Of a DNA stretch of 64,000 bases, positions 32,349-43,079 are shown piece after piece. This DNA comes from Galeopsis tetrahit (lineage: Eukaryota > Streptophyta > Magnoliopsida > Lamiales > Lamiaceae). The stretch spans positions 49,010,513-49,074,512 of the forward strand of contig OY776125.1 of NCBI GenBank assembly GCA_963675135.1, written 5' to 3'. Both the position numbers and the translations under genes were made by a program. The notes below the pieces were generated by a model. That model did not search any database and was not told where the DNA came from. It worked only from the letters and a program-made list of their open reading frames with translations. Position 1 is the first letter of the stretch. Each line of letters opens with the position of its first letter.

Positions 32349-35066
32349 ATGTCGATTGTTTCGATATTTGATGCCCGTACTAACATGCAAGCAAGGTTCG
32401 ATCTCGGTAAGTACATCACCGAAGGAAGAGTGCATGTGGAGGGATCAGTGTTTTTCAAAGGAAATCACACTGAAGACAACAAAGAAATTCTTATAAAATG
32501 CTTCAGATGCGGTTTGAGACCCTATTTGGAGGCATTTCCTGAAGTTGTGTTGGAAGAAGAAGTGTTAGAATTTTATGCTACTGCAACTCGATAAGGCGAC
32601 TCGATTGAAGCCTTTGTTGGAAGAAGGAGAGTGGAAATCACTCGTGAATTTCTAACAGAATCGTTGAAATTGCCGTCCGGTTCGATAGATATCGAGAGAT
32701 ATGCTGAAGGCAGAGAATTGAGGTATCTGAGTATCTTTTGTGGAAAGCAGTTGAAGTTGAATCGCGATGAAAAAATTCCTGCTGTCAAGAAGAAGGAATT
32801 ACTCGATAAATTCAAGACTCTTCTTGACATCGCATCGAAGATGTTGCTAGGAGTCACTGGGAGTTTTGACTTTGTGACGCTTCAGAAAGCAAGGATAATG
32901 GCCATAATTCATGATGGAATCACTGAAGGAAATTGGTCGAAATTCTTCTTGGATAGGTTGATGTATTACAAGAAGTATGTTCAAGTCGACACCAGTTCAG
33001 TTAACTGGGTTGTGTCTGCGAATGTCAGCTTTGGAAACAAGCTAAGTGTCATTCTACCCATCTTATTGCCCAACAAGTCTAGTTGGAGTAAGGGCAAGCC
33101 ATTTCATCCTCTTAAGCATTATTTGAAGAAGGAGGCCCTGGCAAAGCAAGCTGCTAGAAGAGCTGCTGCTCCTAGACAAGTCCAGATCAATCCTGATGAT
33201 GCCATGATTGAAGCTGCCTCGTCTAGTTCTGAAGAAGACGAGTCGGGCAGTGAAGGTTCTGAAGAAGCTAAGGCTGGAACTAGTGGTAGACTAGTTCAGT
33301 ATGTGGAAGAGGAGGCAATGATTGAGGCTGCAGGAGACTCGGAAGAAACTCACTCGGACAGAGAGCCTGAGAAGAAAGAAGAAGAACTATATGAATATCG
33401 ACTGGTGAGAGTCGAGTCGAGTCCTTCACCAGACAAGTCGACTGAAGAAAAGGTTGGTACTTCTTCTAGAGCTTTGTCAATTCCTATCTCTCTCCCCGTT
33501 AAAACCAAGGCCAAATCTCTTCGATCTCGTGCCAAACCTGTACCCAAAACCTCTTCAGTGTTGGCAGTGCAACCACTTCGAGCCAACATAACCCCACACA
33601 CTACTATATACGATACAGTTGATACTCCTACAACTATCGAACCAAACCAAGCCACGTTAAAGCCCCAAGAAACCACCATCCAAATTCCTCTTACCTCAAC
33701 AGAATATGTTGAACCCCCCAACCCATCTACTTCAGACAAGACACCAGTTGCCACTGCGACAACTGAGACAGGGACCCCACCTGCTCAGACCCCGTCTGAT
33801 GTTAGATTTGAATCCCTTGTCTATTATCCGATGTGCTTAAGGGAGAAGAGGGTTCGTGCTAAAGTAAGCAACAATCTGAAGAAGAGGCTCTCGTCTATTG
33901 AGATAGACACCTCATCAGAACAGTTTGAGAAACTCATTAGAATATGCACATGGGTTACATTGAAGAAATCTTCCACTGATGATCTTTTTGAAGTCATACA
34001 AGGCATGGGTGGTATCTCCAATTTTATGGATTGGGAGATGGAGCAAAGGGAGAATAGTGGAGTTCAAGATTATTCAGAACTTCTCCCACCTCATGTTCTT
34101 ACAGCCCTGGTAAAACAAATGCTAAATGTCCTAGATGATGTATTGCCTGCATCTCACATGTGTGATATTGGTATTCAGACTGATCTATCGGTAGAAGAGT
34201 TGAGAGCTGTAACTGTTGAAGCTGGTATTCAAACTTCAGATCAGTCAGAAGATGAGTCTGGAAAATCTACTGATGATGATTCTTTCAACTTTGGAGTAGA
34301 AGACGATGAGTTTATGGATGCTATGATGTTTAAAGAAGATGAACTTGTTGAGAAAGTTCAAGAAGGAGTTGTCACTGGAGCCCAATCGTCTACTCAAGGT
34401 TTTCTTGAAGGATATCTTACAAAGTTAAAGTCAGACTTGAAAGATGTTGTTCATTCTGCTATTGAAGAGTTCTTGAATTCTAGAGTCAAGGACGTGCTAG
34501 TTGAGCAGAACCAATCGCTTGTTGACTCCTCAAGAGAATTGATTGTTGGTGAGGTCAACAAAATGGACTCAACTTTCCGAGCAGAGTTGTATGCGGAAGT
34601 TGAACGTTTTCTTCAGAAGCAAGTTGAATTTTCTGAGAAAAGATCTATTTCATTTGCTAGGTCGTTAGCTGAAGAGTCTAGTAAGATGGAAAGACTATAC
34701 AGGGTGAAAATTGAGATAGCTAATGAGCAAAGACGAGAAGCACAAGATCAGTTGGTGCGTTCTCAAGCTATTCTCACTGAGCTGACTAAGCAAAATACCC
34801 TACTACGTCAGACAGCTGTTCATTTCAAAGATGAGTTGGCAATTAACTCAAAGAAATTGGAATTCACTGTTGATCGTCTAGACAAGATGAGTCAAGTCAA
34901 GACGCATCAAAGACAGATAGAGCTCGCGGCTGAAGCAATGAAGGAAGCATTGAAAGAAGAAATGACTCGGTTTACTAGTCTATTCACTCTTAAGGCAAGT
35001 GATGAAGCCAAAAAGCGGGAAGAGATAAGTAGAGTTGAAGAGAAGTCAAGTGCTGAACAGAAATGA
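32349..35066 (+). pseudogene. First downstream ORF (aORF1) of the right SIRE arm, one stop
   Basis: Colinear with the 905-codon ORF at 8553-11270. It carries a single nonsense change (TAA at 32592-32594, Gln in the left arm). An 811-codon frame remains from the ATG at 32631. Layout and coiled-coil C-terminus are as in the left arm, with about twelve amino-acid differences. The stop TGA overlaps the aORF2 start. Confidence 0.87.
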
Positions 35067-35803
35067 AGGAAGCTGCAACTGTTATACAAGATCTTAAGAT
35101 TCCCAAGAGAGGAAGGCTAGTCAAGAAGGCTGATCTTGAACAAGCTGAAGAACAGAAAAGACTGCTGAAAGGAAAAAGTATTGTGTCTCCTGAAGTTGAA
35201 GTTCAGACTAGACAAGTCAAGAGAAAACTTGTTCTAGAGAAAAAGAAAGAAGAATTAGGAGATATTCTAGCTGATATTGGTGATGAAGAGGTTGAAGCTC
35301 TTCATAAGAAGCAAAAGCTGGAAGAAGATCGTTATGCTAACAAGAAATTGTTAGGAAAGCATATCAAAATATTGCTGAAGTTAAAAGCTGATCCAGATCA
35401 AGTAGAAGATGCCTACATTGATAATTTCATCGACAATGAACATAGAGATACATGGTTCAAAGTCAAGATGAAGTGGGAGTTGGATCATTGGATTATTCGC
35501 AAGTTTGGAGATCCAGAGAGAAAAGAAGAGTTATACGCAATTTTTGATAAGTTCATGGAAACTCAAGATCGGAATCTATGGAACTTAATCATGAGGATTG
35601 CAACTGCGGTAAGTTTTAATATTCTTGTTCCTATCTTTCCTAAATGGATTACTCCGATGTTAGGTTCTGGAAAGAGGATCGATTACAATCATATCAAGAA
35701 GTTTGAAGAAGACTTGCTAGATAAAGAGAAGATAGAGACTGAAGAACACATGACTATCATTCACAAAAGGCTACTAGATGCTTTTGGTGTTCCAAGTTCT
35801 TAA
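35063..35803 (+). CDS. Second downstream ORF (aORF2) of the right SIRE arm, intact
   Basis: 246 codons whose ATG overlaps the aORF1 TGA as ATGA. The N-terminal 90 residues are Lys/Glu-rich and probably helical. The rest holds a Trp/Phe-rich part (WFKVKMKWELDHWIIRKFGD) ending LLDAFGVPSS. No known domain, signal peptide or membrane segment is recognised. The overlap suggests coupled termination-reinitiation or an ancestral single protein split by a frameshift; the sequence alone does not decide. The left-arm copy is split by the copia insertion. Confidence 0.8.
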   Translation: MKEAATVIQDLKIPKRGRLVKKADLEQAEEQKRLLKGKSIVSPEVEVQTRQVKRKLVLEKKKEELGDILADIGDEEVEALHKKQKLEEDRYANKKLLGKHIKILLKLKADPDQVEDAYIDNFIDNEHRDTWFKVKMKWELDHWIIRKFGDPERKEELYAIFDKFMETQDRNLWNLIMRIATAVSFNILVPIFPKWITPMLGSGKRIDYNHIKKFEEDLLDKEKIETEEHMTIIHKRLLDAFGVPSS

Positions 35804-36007
35804 GAAGGTACTTTATCAGATTAGTTTTTGTTTTTGCTCTGGTACTTAGTTTTATTTTGATTAAGTATTTGTAATATCTACTGATCTTGTTTCGAAATAA
35901 ATGAAAAGATAAGTAATATTTGATGTTTAAAGACAAGATAACTACTTAACTAATCTACTATTGTGAAACGATTCAAGTAGTTTTGGCTTCATCAAAAAGG
36001 GGGAAAT
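35804..36007 (+). other. 3' untranslated part and polypurine tract of SIRE
   Basis: 204 bp of noncoding sequence ending AAAAAGGGGGAAAT (35994-36007) directly before the LTR. That purine run is the plus-strand primer. Bases 35804-35834 match the complement of window positions 1-31. Confidence 0.85.
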
Positions 36008-36142
36008 TGTTGGGATATGAATCCTAGAACAAGTCCTAAATGATGATAAAAGATAAAAGATAAAGTTTTGATAAGCCAAAAGAAGACTTGAATGTTTTCT
36101 AAGTATTGACTGATCTAGTCTAGTTAAGAGAAGTCATCTTGT

Positions 36143-36199
36143 ACAAGACAAGTACTAGTTCACAAGACAAGTACTAGTTCACAAGACAAGTAATAGTTT
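36143..36199 (+). repeat. Three 19-bp repeats in the SIRE LTR
   Basis: ACAAGACAAGTACTAGTTC occurs twice and a third time with two changes. Looser AGATAAGT and AGACAAGT copies follow up to 36232. They lie in the presumed U3, upstream of the TATA motif, where repeated blocks often act as enhancers. Confidence 0.85.
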
Positions 36200-36706
36200 C
36201 AAAAGATAAGTATGAAAGAAAAAAGACAAGTACTTATAATTAATATCATATTATTATTCTATATGTGGTAATACTAATTGTTTAGATTGTTGTTGAGCTG
36301 TGAATAATTGTTGTATAGAGCTCATGATTTTAATTGTAATAGATAGATTCTTTGTATAGTTTCTAAGTTGACTAAGCTTATAACAAGAGCTTAATGTAAT
36401 GTAATAGTCTTGTTAGGATTAGATGATAGGACTAGATTAGTTCTATATTGTAATCTAAAGAAGTCTACTGCACAAGACAAGTAGAAGACGCAGTCTACTA
36501 CTGAAGGACAAGACAGGTGCGCGACTCAAACAAGACAGGTCAACTTGAAGTTAGTTACAAAAGCGTGTTGAAGATAAAAATTGAATAGTTAGTTAAGGAA
36601 TAACTAATTAACCGAAGAAACGCGTGAAAAGGATAAACAGAATCAGTTACAAGTTAGTTTTCAAGAAAGGTTGTTACACAACTGAAAGTTCTTGGAATTA
36701 GAAGTC

Positions 36707-36714
36707 TATAAATA
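36707..36714 (+). promoter_or_regulatory. Probable SIRE LTR TATA box
   Basis: TATAAATA in an otherwise AT-moderate stretch, about 640 bp before the LTR end. Confidence 0.55.
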
Positions 36715-37559
36715 CCCCAAGGTATTCATTGGTTAAAGACTACTGAAATATTGAGAACTACTACTTACGAAAGCTTATTGAAGAAATACTCTCAGAGATT
36801 GAAGTTCAGAAAGTGAAGCTACGCAAGACAAGTGAAGAACAAGAAGGTTACTACTGAACGAAGAGAAGTTTTATTTTTGTTTACTGTTTCAAGTTGCTAG
36901 TTACTTGTAAAATAGCTAGTAAGATCGAAGATATATCTGGAGATATAATCGAGAAGATCTAAGTCTTATTTCTTGGGACTTAAAGCTACAAGAACATATT
37001 ACTCGATTGGAAGAGTTAATAAGAATTTCACAACTGGGTTTGTGAGAGTGGATGTAGACAAGTTGTCGAACCACTATAAATCTCGTGTTTGATTTACTTT
37101 ACTGTTTTGTTTGTTGATTAATTGATTAACTGTTTGATTGATTGAATTACATATCTGAACAAGACTAGTTGAGTAAACACTGAAATAGAGTTCTCGAAAT
37201 AAGTTGAGTATAAACGTTAATTGGGCTCATTGTTAATTTCGTATTCCGCACATTGTAATTCTGATATATCGAAAGATTTTAGAAAAGTCTATTCACCCCC
37301 CTCTAGACATTTTCTTTAGCTTCCCTCGATATTAACTCAACTTAGGGACCTACAGCTGTTGTTATACAATCAAATAAAAAAAATGTGTGCGACAAGACAG
37401 AGGTAAATATTATTTCTCAACTTAAATGTAATACAAAAATAATTTTTACTTTATTCAGTATTTTATTTGAAAAATATTATTTTTTTCTGTTCCAAGTAAA
37501 ATTATTATCACTTTACATGTGACATAAAATTCATGTTGTGCAATAATGTTTTAAATTAT

Positions 37560-38570
37560 TATTTGTAATATGTGGCATTAATTTATATATATTTATATCA
37601 ATTAAAAACTTATTTTATATTTATTAATTCATAAAATTATGAATATTATTTAAAATATTAAATAATATTTTTATAAATTTGAAAATAAATTATGAATAAT
37701 ATTTAAAATACTAAATACAGTAATGTTTTTAAAAAATCTAAAAAATTTTAAAATAAAAAAATAATAAATAATTCATTTATTCATAAATTAATTAATTATT
37801 ATAAAAATCAAATAACTTACCTAATTAATTATTAAAAAAATTATTAACTTATCTAATTAGAAAAAAATTGTAATTACAAAATAAGTATTATAAAATTATT
37901 TATTTATTTTAAAGTAATGAAATAAATATAAAAATTTATATGAGTATTACACAAAGTGGGTCCACATATTTTTGTAAGAACTAATTAATATCAAATTAAA
38001 AATTATATAATAAAAATAAAAAACAAAAAAATTAACAAAAAAATATATTGTTCATCATCATCATCTTTCAATTACCGTAGGTAAGGGCTAAGGGGTGAGA
38101 ATTTTGAATATATTTGAGTATTTTTTTTGATTTATTTTGGGATTTAAAATATTTATGATTTTTTGTATTTATTTAAAATATTAAAATAATTGTTAAGTTT
38201 TAATAAGTGTTTTTGACAATTTTAATAAAAAAATTATTTGGGATTTTTATTATTTTAAATATAAAATTTATATTTATTTGAGTATGTTAATTGATTTTTT
38301 AATTAGGTAAGTTAATTGAGTTTTTAAATAATTAATTAGGTAAGTTAATTAAATTTTCTAGTAATTAATTGACTTGGGAATAAATCTTTGTTTTTTTTTA
38401 TATTATAGTTTTTTAGATATTAAGAAAAATTATTTACTTATTTAAATATTATTTTCATATATTTTAAAATATTATTTAATATTTTAATTAATATTCATAA
38501 TTTATTTTGTATTAATAAATATAAATTAATCTTTAATTGATATAAAAAAAAATATAAAAATAAAATGAAA
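37560..38570. repeat. Large AT-rich foldback (inverted repeat) element
   Basis: About 400 bp at 37575-37960 recur inverted at about 38180-38560. Matching blocks include TTTATATCAATTAAA with its complement near 38540, AATATTATTTAAAATATTAAA, and AACTTACCTAATTAATTATT with its complement near 38290-38345. The centre, near 38050-38090, is the least AT-rich part. No ORF and no clear target duplication, so the family is unknown. Confidence 0.55.
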
Positions 38571-39426
38571 CTTGACCTGTTTGGTGACCTTACTATTGCA
38601 GGTAAAATGGTCGTTTTCAAAATTTGAGCATACTTATTAGACTGAAATTAAAATGTGTAATCCGTCAGGACCAAATTTAAAATCAGTCCAACTTATTGGA
38701 CTAAAAAATCTTTAATTCCAAAAATTTAATTTACGTCCCATAACATTTTTAATTGTTTAATTTACGTCCCATTTACATAAATTTGGGGATTTCCGGCGGA
38801 TTTTTATAACTCCAGCAAAAATTGGACATAAATTAAGCAATTGAAAAAGTTATGGAACGTAAATTATAATTTTAACTATTTTGGGACGTTTTTCAAAAAA
38901 GGTAAAAGTTACGGGACATAAATAATATTTTTCTCATTTTTTCTGTTTTGATCTCAACAAGTTAATAATGTACCAATTTAGTCTTATTTGTTTGCAATTT
39001 GTTCTGTTTTGATCTAAAAAAAGTTAAATATAATTACAAAAAAATGAGACTAAATTGGTTTATTTAACTTTTTGAGATCAAAACAAATTGGAAAAAAATA
39101 AGATTAAATTAATACATTTAAATTTTTTGTTAGCATTTAAAAAAAAATTGAAAGTTATGAGACTAAATTAACTTATATGCTTAGGGGTTTCTCACATCAA
39201 GTAGTCACCATACCTTGGACTGACTCAACACATGGAAGTTGGAAACCACCTTCCTAGCTACCTTTTTTTTACTTTTTCAAGTCAACGATGATAAAGAATC
39301 AGCATCTCCATGAAATTATTGTAATTAAACAGTGTCTAAATTAATGTGTAAACTTTATCTGATCGTTTTAATTCCTCAGAGCATCGGAGCCATCTCTTTT
39401 TTAAAAAGTGCAAGGGGGATTTAGAG
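38571..39426. other. Intergenic DNA with two short hairpin repeats
   Basis: At 38725-38935 the phrase AATTTACGTCCCATAAC returns inverted as GTTATGGAACGTAAATT. At 38945-39125 the phrase TTGTTCTGTTTTGATCT returns inverted as AGATCAAAACAAATTGG. Both look like degraded MITEs. No coding frame. Confidence 0.5.
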
Positions 39427-40246
39427 ATGTTGACGTCGTCGAGAGACAACTGGGAGAGGCTTATGGCGGCGGTTGTGAAAAGAGAGGAGATTTGGCAGCT
39501 TTGTCATCAGCCATCCAGAAGCCCAAGCATCAGCACCATTACATCTGATGATTTGAGTGAACAAATTCCCAGGTAATTAACGCCTCTCTAATATCATGAA
39601 TTCCAATTAAGTATTAGTAATTAATTTGTTTGATTTGGTTATATGTCAGTTTTTCCGGTAGCCATTTGGAACCTTTTTCAGTACCTCAATCTCCTCTACT
39701 CCCATCCAAAAGTAGTCCATCAATTTCTCAAGGTTTGTCCACTTTTTACCTCATCGATCATCTAACTACATTAGTTTCATGTTGCCTAAGTTATGCTAAT
39801 TAGTTAAAGTTAGAGTCGTTGACGTTTAAATTGATGTATTCATACAAACATCTTATATTCTTCAATTCAAACTTCTCATATATTGGAAATGAGTTTTTTT
39901 TAGGACTACGCATATATTATAATTAGATGCTACATTTTTTTAAGATGTTACCAATAGGTGAAAAATGGATGTAGTGTCTTCTCCCGTCGATAACGAAGAG
40001 GAAGGCGGCAATTTCCCATTGTCGGTGGCCGTCCCTGCCGCTTTTGGATCTGGTAAGGTTCAGGTAGAGGAGGAAAAATGGAGAGAAAAAGGGGATATGC
40101 ACACACGGCTTATGCTTTGGTTGTTGTTGGTCTTTTTATTTGTTTCTATTATTTATAGTTGCAGTCCAAATTATTTACATATTTTTAAGGTAAATCGAAG
40201 TTCTTCCCTCTGTTTTTATCTTCACCACTTTTTCAGTTTTTGTTAA
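39427..40246 (+). CDS. Putative three-exon gene for a small single-pass membrane protein
   Basis: Exon 1 is 39427-39572 (MLTSSRDNWERLMAAVVKRE), with donor AG|GTAATT. Exon 2 is 39650-39732, after TATGTCAG, with donor AAG|GTTTGT. Exon 3 starts after GATGTAG at 39975, and the phases fit across both joins. Exon 3 encodes an acidic stretch, then LMLWLLLVFLFVSIIYS, a membrane segment close to the C-terminus. Reading on gives a stop at 40246. A donor-like AAG|GTAAAT at 40189 could lead to a further exon that I cannot identify. The N-terminal WERL..VVKREEIWQLC part and the Ser-rich middle look like a real plant protein, but I do not recognise the family. The kinase fragment 1.1 kb downstream is in an incompatible phase. 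Confidence 0.5.
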
Positions 40247-41354
40247 TTAAAGAAAAAGAGGAAGTTTGAAAGTTGTGGTTTCTTGAGTTTAATTGTACCT
40301 TAAGGAGCGGCATGTTTCTTAATTTCTAAATAATATTTTGTTTTCTTGATATTGCAAATAAAATGACATGATTGATTTTTAACATAAAAGATCTACATAG
40401 TTTTCTTCTCAAACAAAAAGAATACGTGACTTTTAAAATAATTAATGGAGTATACTTTGTGGTTGATTTTTGAGATTGTTTTTCAATCATATTTGTTTTA
40501 TTGGTGCAATAATTTTGCCGTGTTGGTACAAAGTTTTTTTCCTCATTCCTGCAAAATTGTATAGAGCTCGAAAATTATGAATTTTTTCTTGATTTTGAGC
40601 TAATAAAATTAGTCCATATATTTTTATGGTTGATTTTTGGGTTTGTTTGTTATCGATTTTTTTTATATAGTTATTTGGTGTTTCTTAGGTTTATTTGATA
40701 TATTTCCTTAAACTTTGTTGAAAAATGAAAATCTGGAGTGGGTTTGTTTGGGAGATTTTTGATATATATTTGATAGTCTTTAATTAATGGGAGTTTGTGT
40801 TTTGGAGATGTTGAAGAAGGATTAAGATGAATAAAAATGAAAGATTTTAAAAATGAATGATTAACAAGTGAGAGGGTTGGCCAGGAAAAGGGGAATTGAG
40901 AATTTCAAATCTGGGTAGAAGGGTATTATAGTAATTTTATGGTCATTTTGTACGTATTAGTAACTTTAAAAAAGGTAGCACCTAGATATAAATGTGGGGT
41001 CTAAAAAAACACCTAATAGTAACTCCTCCATTGGAAATTGATACTCTCACAGACCCAATTTTGTTTCAACACTGTTTACGCATTGTTATTATTAAAGGAG
41101 ATAAAGTAGAGGATATGAAAGTGTTTTGACTAATAAAGTAGAGTAATAAAATAATGGCATGTGGTGTAATTTTGAGATGTTTGAAATGTGTAGTATAAAG
41201 TGAAACAATTGTTTTATACAAAATTAAGTAATGGTGAATCTAACTTGAGACATCCATTCTTTGCAAATGATGAATCTGAAATGATATAAATTAAGTATTT
41301 TTAGTGTTTTTTTTTTATATTTTTCATTAACCTTGATTGTTTCTAATCAAACAG
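40247..41354. other. AT-rich intergenic DNA
   Basis: No ORF, no LRR-coding exon and no clear repeat. This matters because a SERK-type receptor would need LRR exons upstream of the kinase fragment, and they are not here. Confidence 0.6.
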
Positions 41355-42829
41355 TGTACACCACCGCAGTTAGCTACAATGCTTCTTCTAGTGCTTGGTA
41401 CCGAAGAAGGAAATCTAAGGACCAAGACTTGGTTGATATACCTGGTAAGGATGAAAGTGACAACCTTTTTGGCATGTTTTTATTTGGTTGACAACATTTT
41501 GAACGTATCAATTGCGTAACTTTGCAGTAGACTACCCTGAAGTCTATCTCGGACAACTTAAAATATTCTCTTTCCGCCAACTGCAAGTTGCAACTAATGA
41601 CTTCAGCAAAAAAAACATCATTTGGAGAGGTAAAATTGGAAATCTATATAAAGGGCGGCTAGTCGATGGTACACTCGTTACCATCAACAGGCTGCAAACA
41701 ACTGGCGTCGAGCTTGGTTTTCAGACGGAGGTTGACATGTTCAACATTATGCCAGAGCACCGTAATCTTCTCAGTCTTCGTGGATTTTGTATGACTCATA
41801 CGGAACGGGTGCTCGTTTATCCATACATGGTTAATGGAAGTGTTGCATCCCGTTTAAGAGGTGATGCTTTTCAAAAATGCTTCTAGTGTTGATTTTTCTT
41901 ATTTGCTCCAACTCACTTTTGTCTTCAAGAAGTTTTAATCATTTGTTCCACTTTTTATATTTCAATATGCGTTCTGCTTCTGTATCATTAACACGTGTTT
42001 GTAAGATATATGACGCATATGTTTTCATTTGCATTACAAGTGTGGTTGTGTATCAATAAGTTGGCTAAATGATAAATGACTAAACTAAGTGGTTATTTAT
42101 GAATGCAGAAAGATCAGCAGATGTACCACCACTTGATTGGTGGACACGGAAACGCATTGCTCTAGGATCTGCTAGAGGATTATCTTATTTGCATAATCAC
42201 TGTGATCCAAAGATCATTCATCGTAAGGTGAAAGCCTCGAATATATTATTGGATGAAGATAATGAGGCGGTTGTTGGGGATTTTAGTTTGGCTATTTTGA
42301 TGGATCATAATGATACACATGGTCACATAACTCCCGAGTACATATCCACCAGAAAAATGTATGAGAAAGGCGATGTTTACGGGTATGGGTTTATGCTTCT
42401 TGAGTTGATAACAGGCCAGAAGCCATTTGATTTTCCTCGCCCTGCACATGATGATAATCTCATGCTGCTTGATTGGGTATATAATCTTGACAAGGTTTTA
42501 TGCAAACCATCTTCACCGTTCAACTGGTTTACGTAATACCATTTCTATATTATCTAAGTTTATCATCTTGTTTTCAGGTGAAAGGGCTATTAAAAGAAAA
42601 GAAACCGGCAATGTTGGTTGATCCCGATTTGCAGAATAATTATGTGGAGGAAGAAGTGGAGGAGCTAATACAGGTTGCTCTGCTTTGCACTCAAACTTCA
42701 GCGTTGGGGAGGCCCAAGATGTCGGAGGTGGTAAAGTTGTTAAAAGGCGACGGCTTGGCTGAGAAGTGGGACGAATGGCAGAAGGCTTCATCACAATTAC
42801 ATGTTGTTGAATTATTAGGTCCAAGATGA
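41355..42829 (+). pseudogene. SERK-like receptor kinase fragment, catalytically dead, ectodomain missing
   Basis: Four exons fit without a frame break: 41355-41444, 41528-41860, 42109-42476 and 42578-42829. They cover the juxtamembrane part (AWYRRRKSKDQDLVDIP), the DYPEVYLGQLKIFSFRQLQV linker, both kinase lobes and a C-tail, in the exon layout of SERK-family LRR kinases. The glycine loop reads WRGKIGNL. The ATP-binding Lys is Asn (AAC at 41686-41688). HRD is HRK (AAG at 42225-42227). DFG is DFS (AGT at 42285-42287). About nine activation-segment residues between DTH and GHITPEY are missing. LRR, proline-rich and transmembrane exons are absent, and no start precedes exon 1. An ATG at 41512 could start a shorter product. 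Either a pseudogene or a retained cytoplasmic pseudokinase; no frame has been lost. Confidence 0.85.
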
Positions 42830-43079
42830 TGCAAGTAACTCATGTGCTGAACTTTATTTTCTCCTCCCCACCTCTCTCCCCTTATTTTGTTAATATATCA
42901 TGGAAATATAGAAATGATGAAATGTATAATTGATTGATTTACAAAATGATGTACAAGGGATATATATACAAAGCAAGATATACATCTAAAGGTATATTTG
43001 ACTTAATTGCATTTAATATGGATTGAGACCTTGATTGCCCAATTATATGGAGTGTAATATTTTATGATTTATGACTAAT
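42830..43079. other. Intergenic, possible 3' UTR of the kinase fragment
   Basis: AT-rich, no ORF, nothing recognised. Confidence 0.5.

Larger units (their letters stand above)
27377..37354 (+). mobile_element. SIRE-type copia retrotransposon, right arm, 5' truncated
   Basis: The plus-strand counterpart of the left arm. It starts inside the gag-pol spacer at the position matching about 25345 in the left arm and runs through pol, spacer, aORF1 and aORF2 to a complete 3' LTR. Gag, PBS and 5' LTR are absent. Amino-acid differences between the arms are few (about 25 in roughly 1970 compared residues), so nucleotide divergence is on the order of 1 percent or less. No later elements are inserted in this arm. 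Confidence 0.92.
36008..37354 (+). repeat. Complete 3' LTR of SIRE
   Basis: 1347 bp, beginning TGTTGGGATATGAATCC and ending TTAGGGACCTACA. Its last 69 bp are the sequence found inverted at 27308-27376. It contains a 19-bp tandem repeat and a TATA motif. The flank after 37354 is GCTGT. If this was one insertion, the same five bases on the strand read here should stand at the far left edge, outside the window. Confidence 0.93.

Noticed and set aside
39427..42829. One receptor-kinase gene from 39427 to 42829
   Set aside because: The phase at the end of the third upstream exon does not match the first kinase exon, and no LRR or SERK-like extracellular sequence lies between them.
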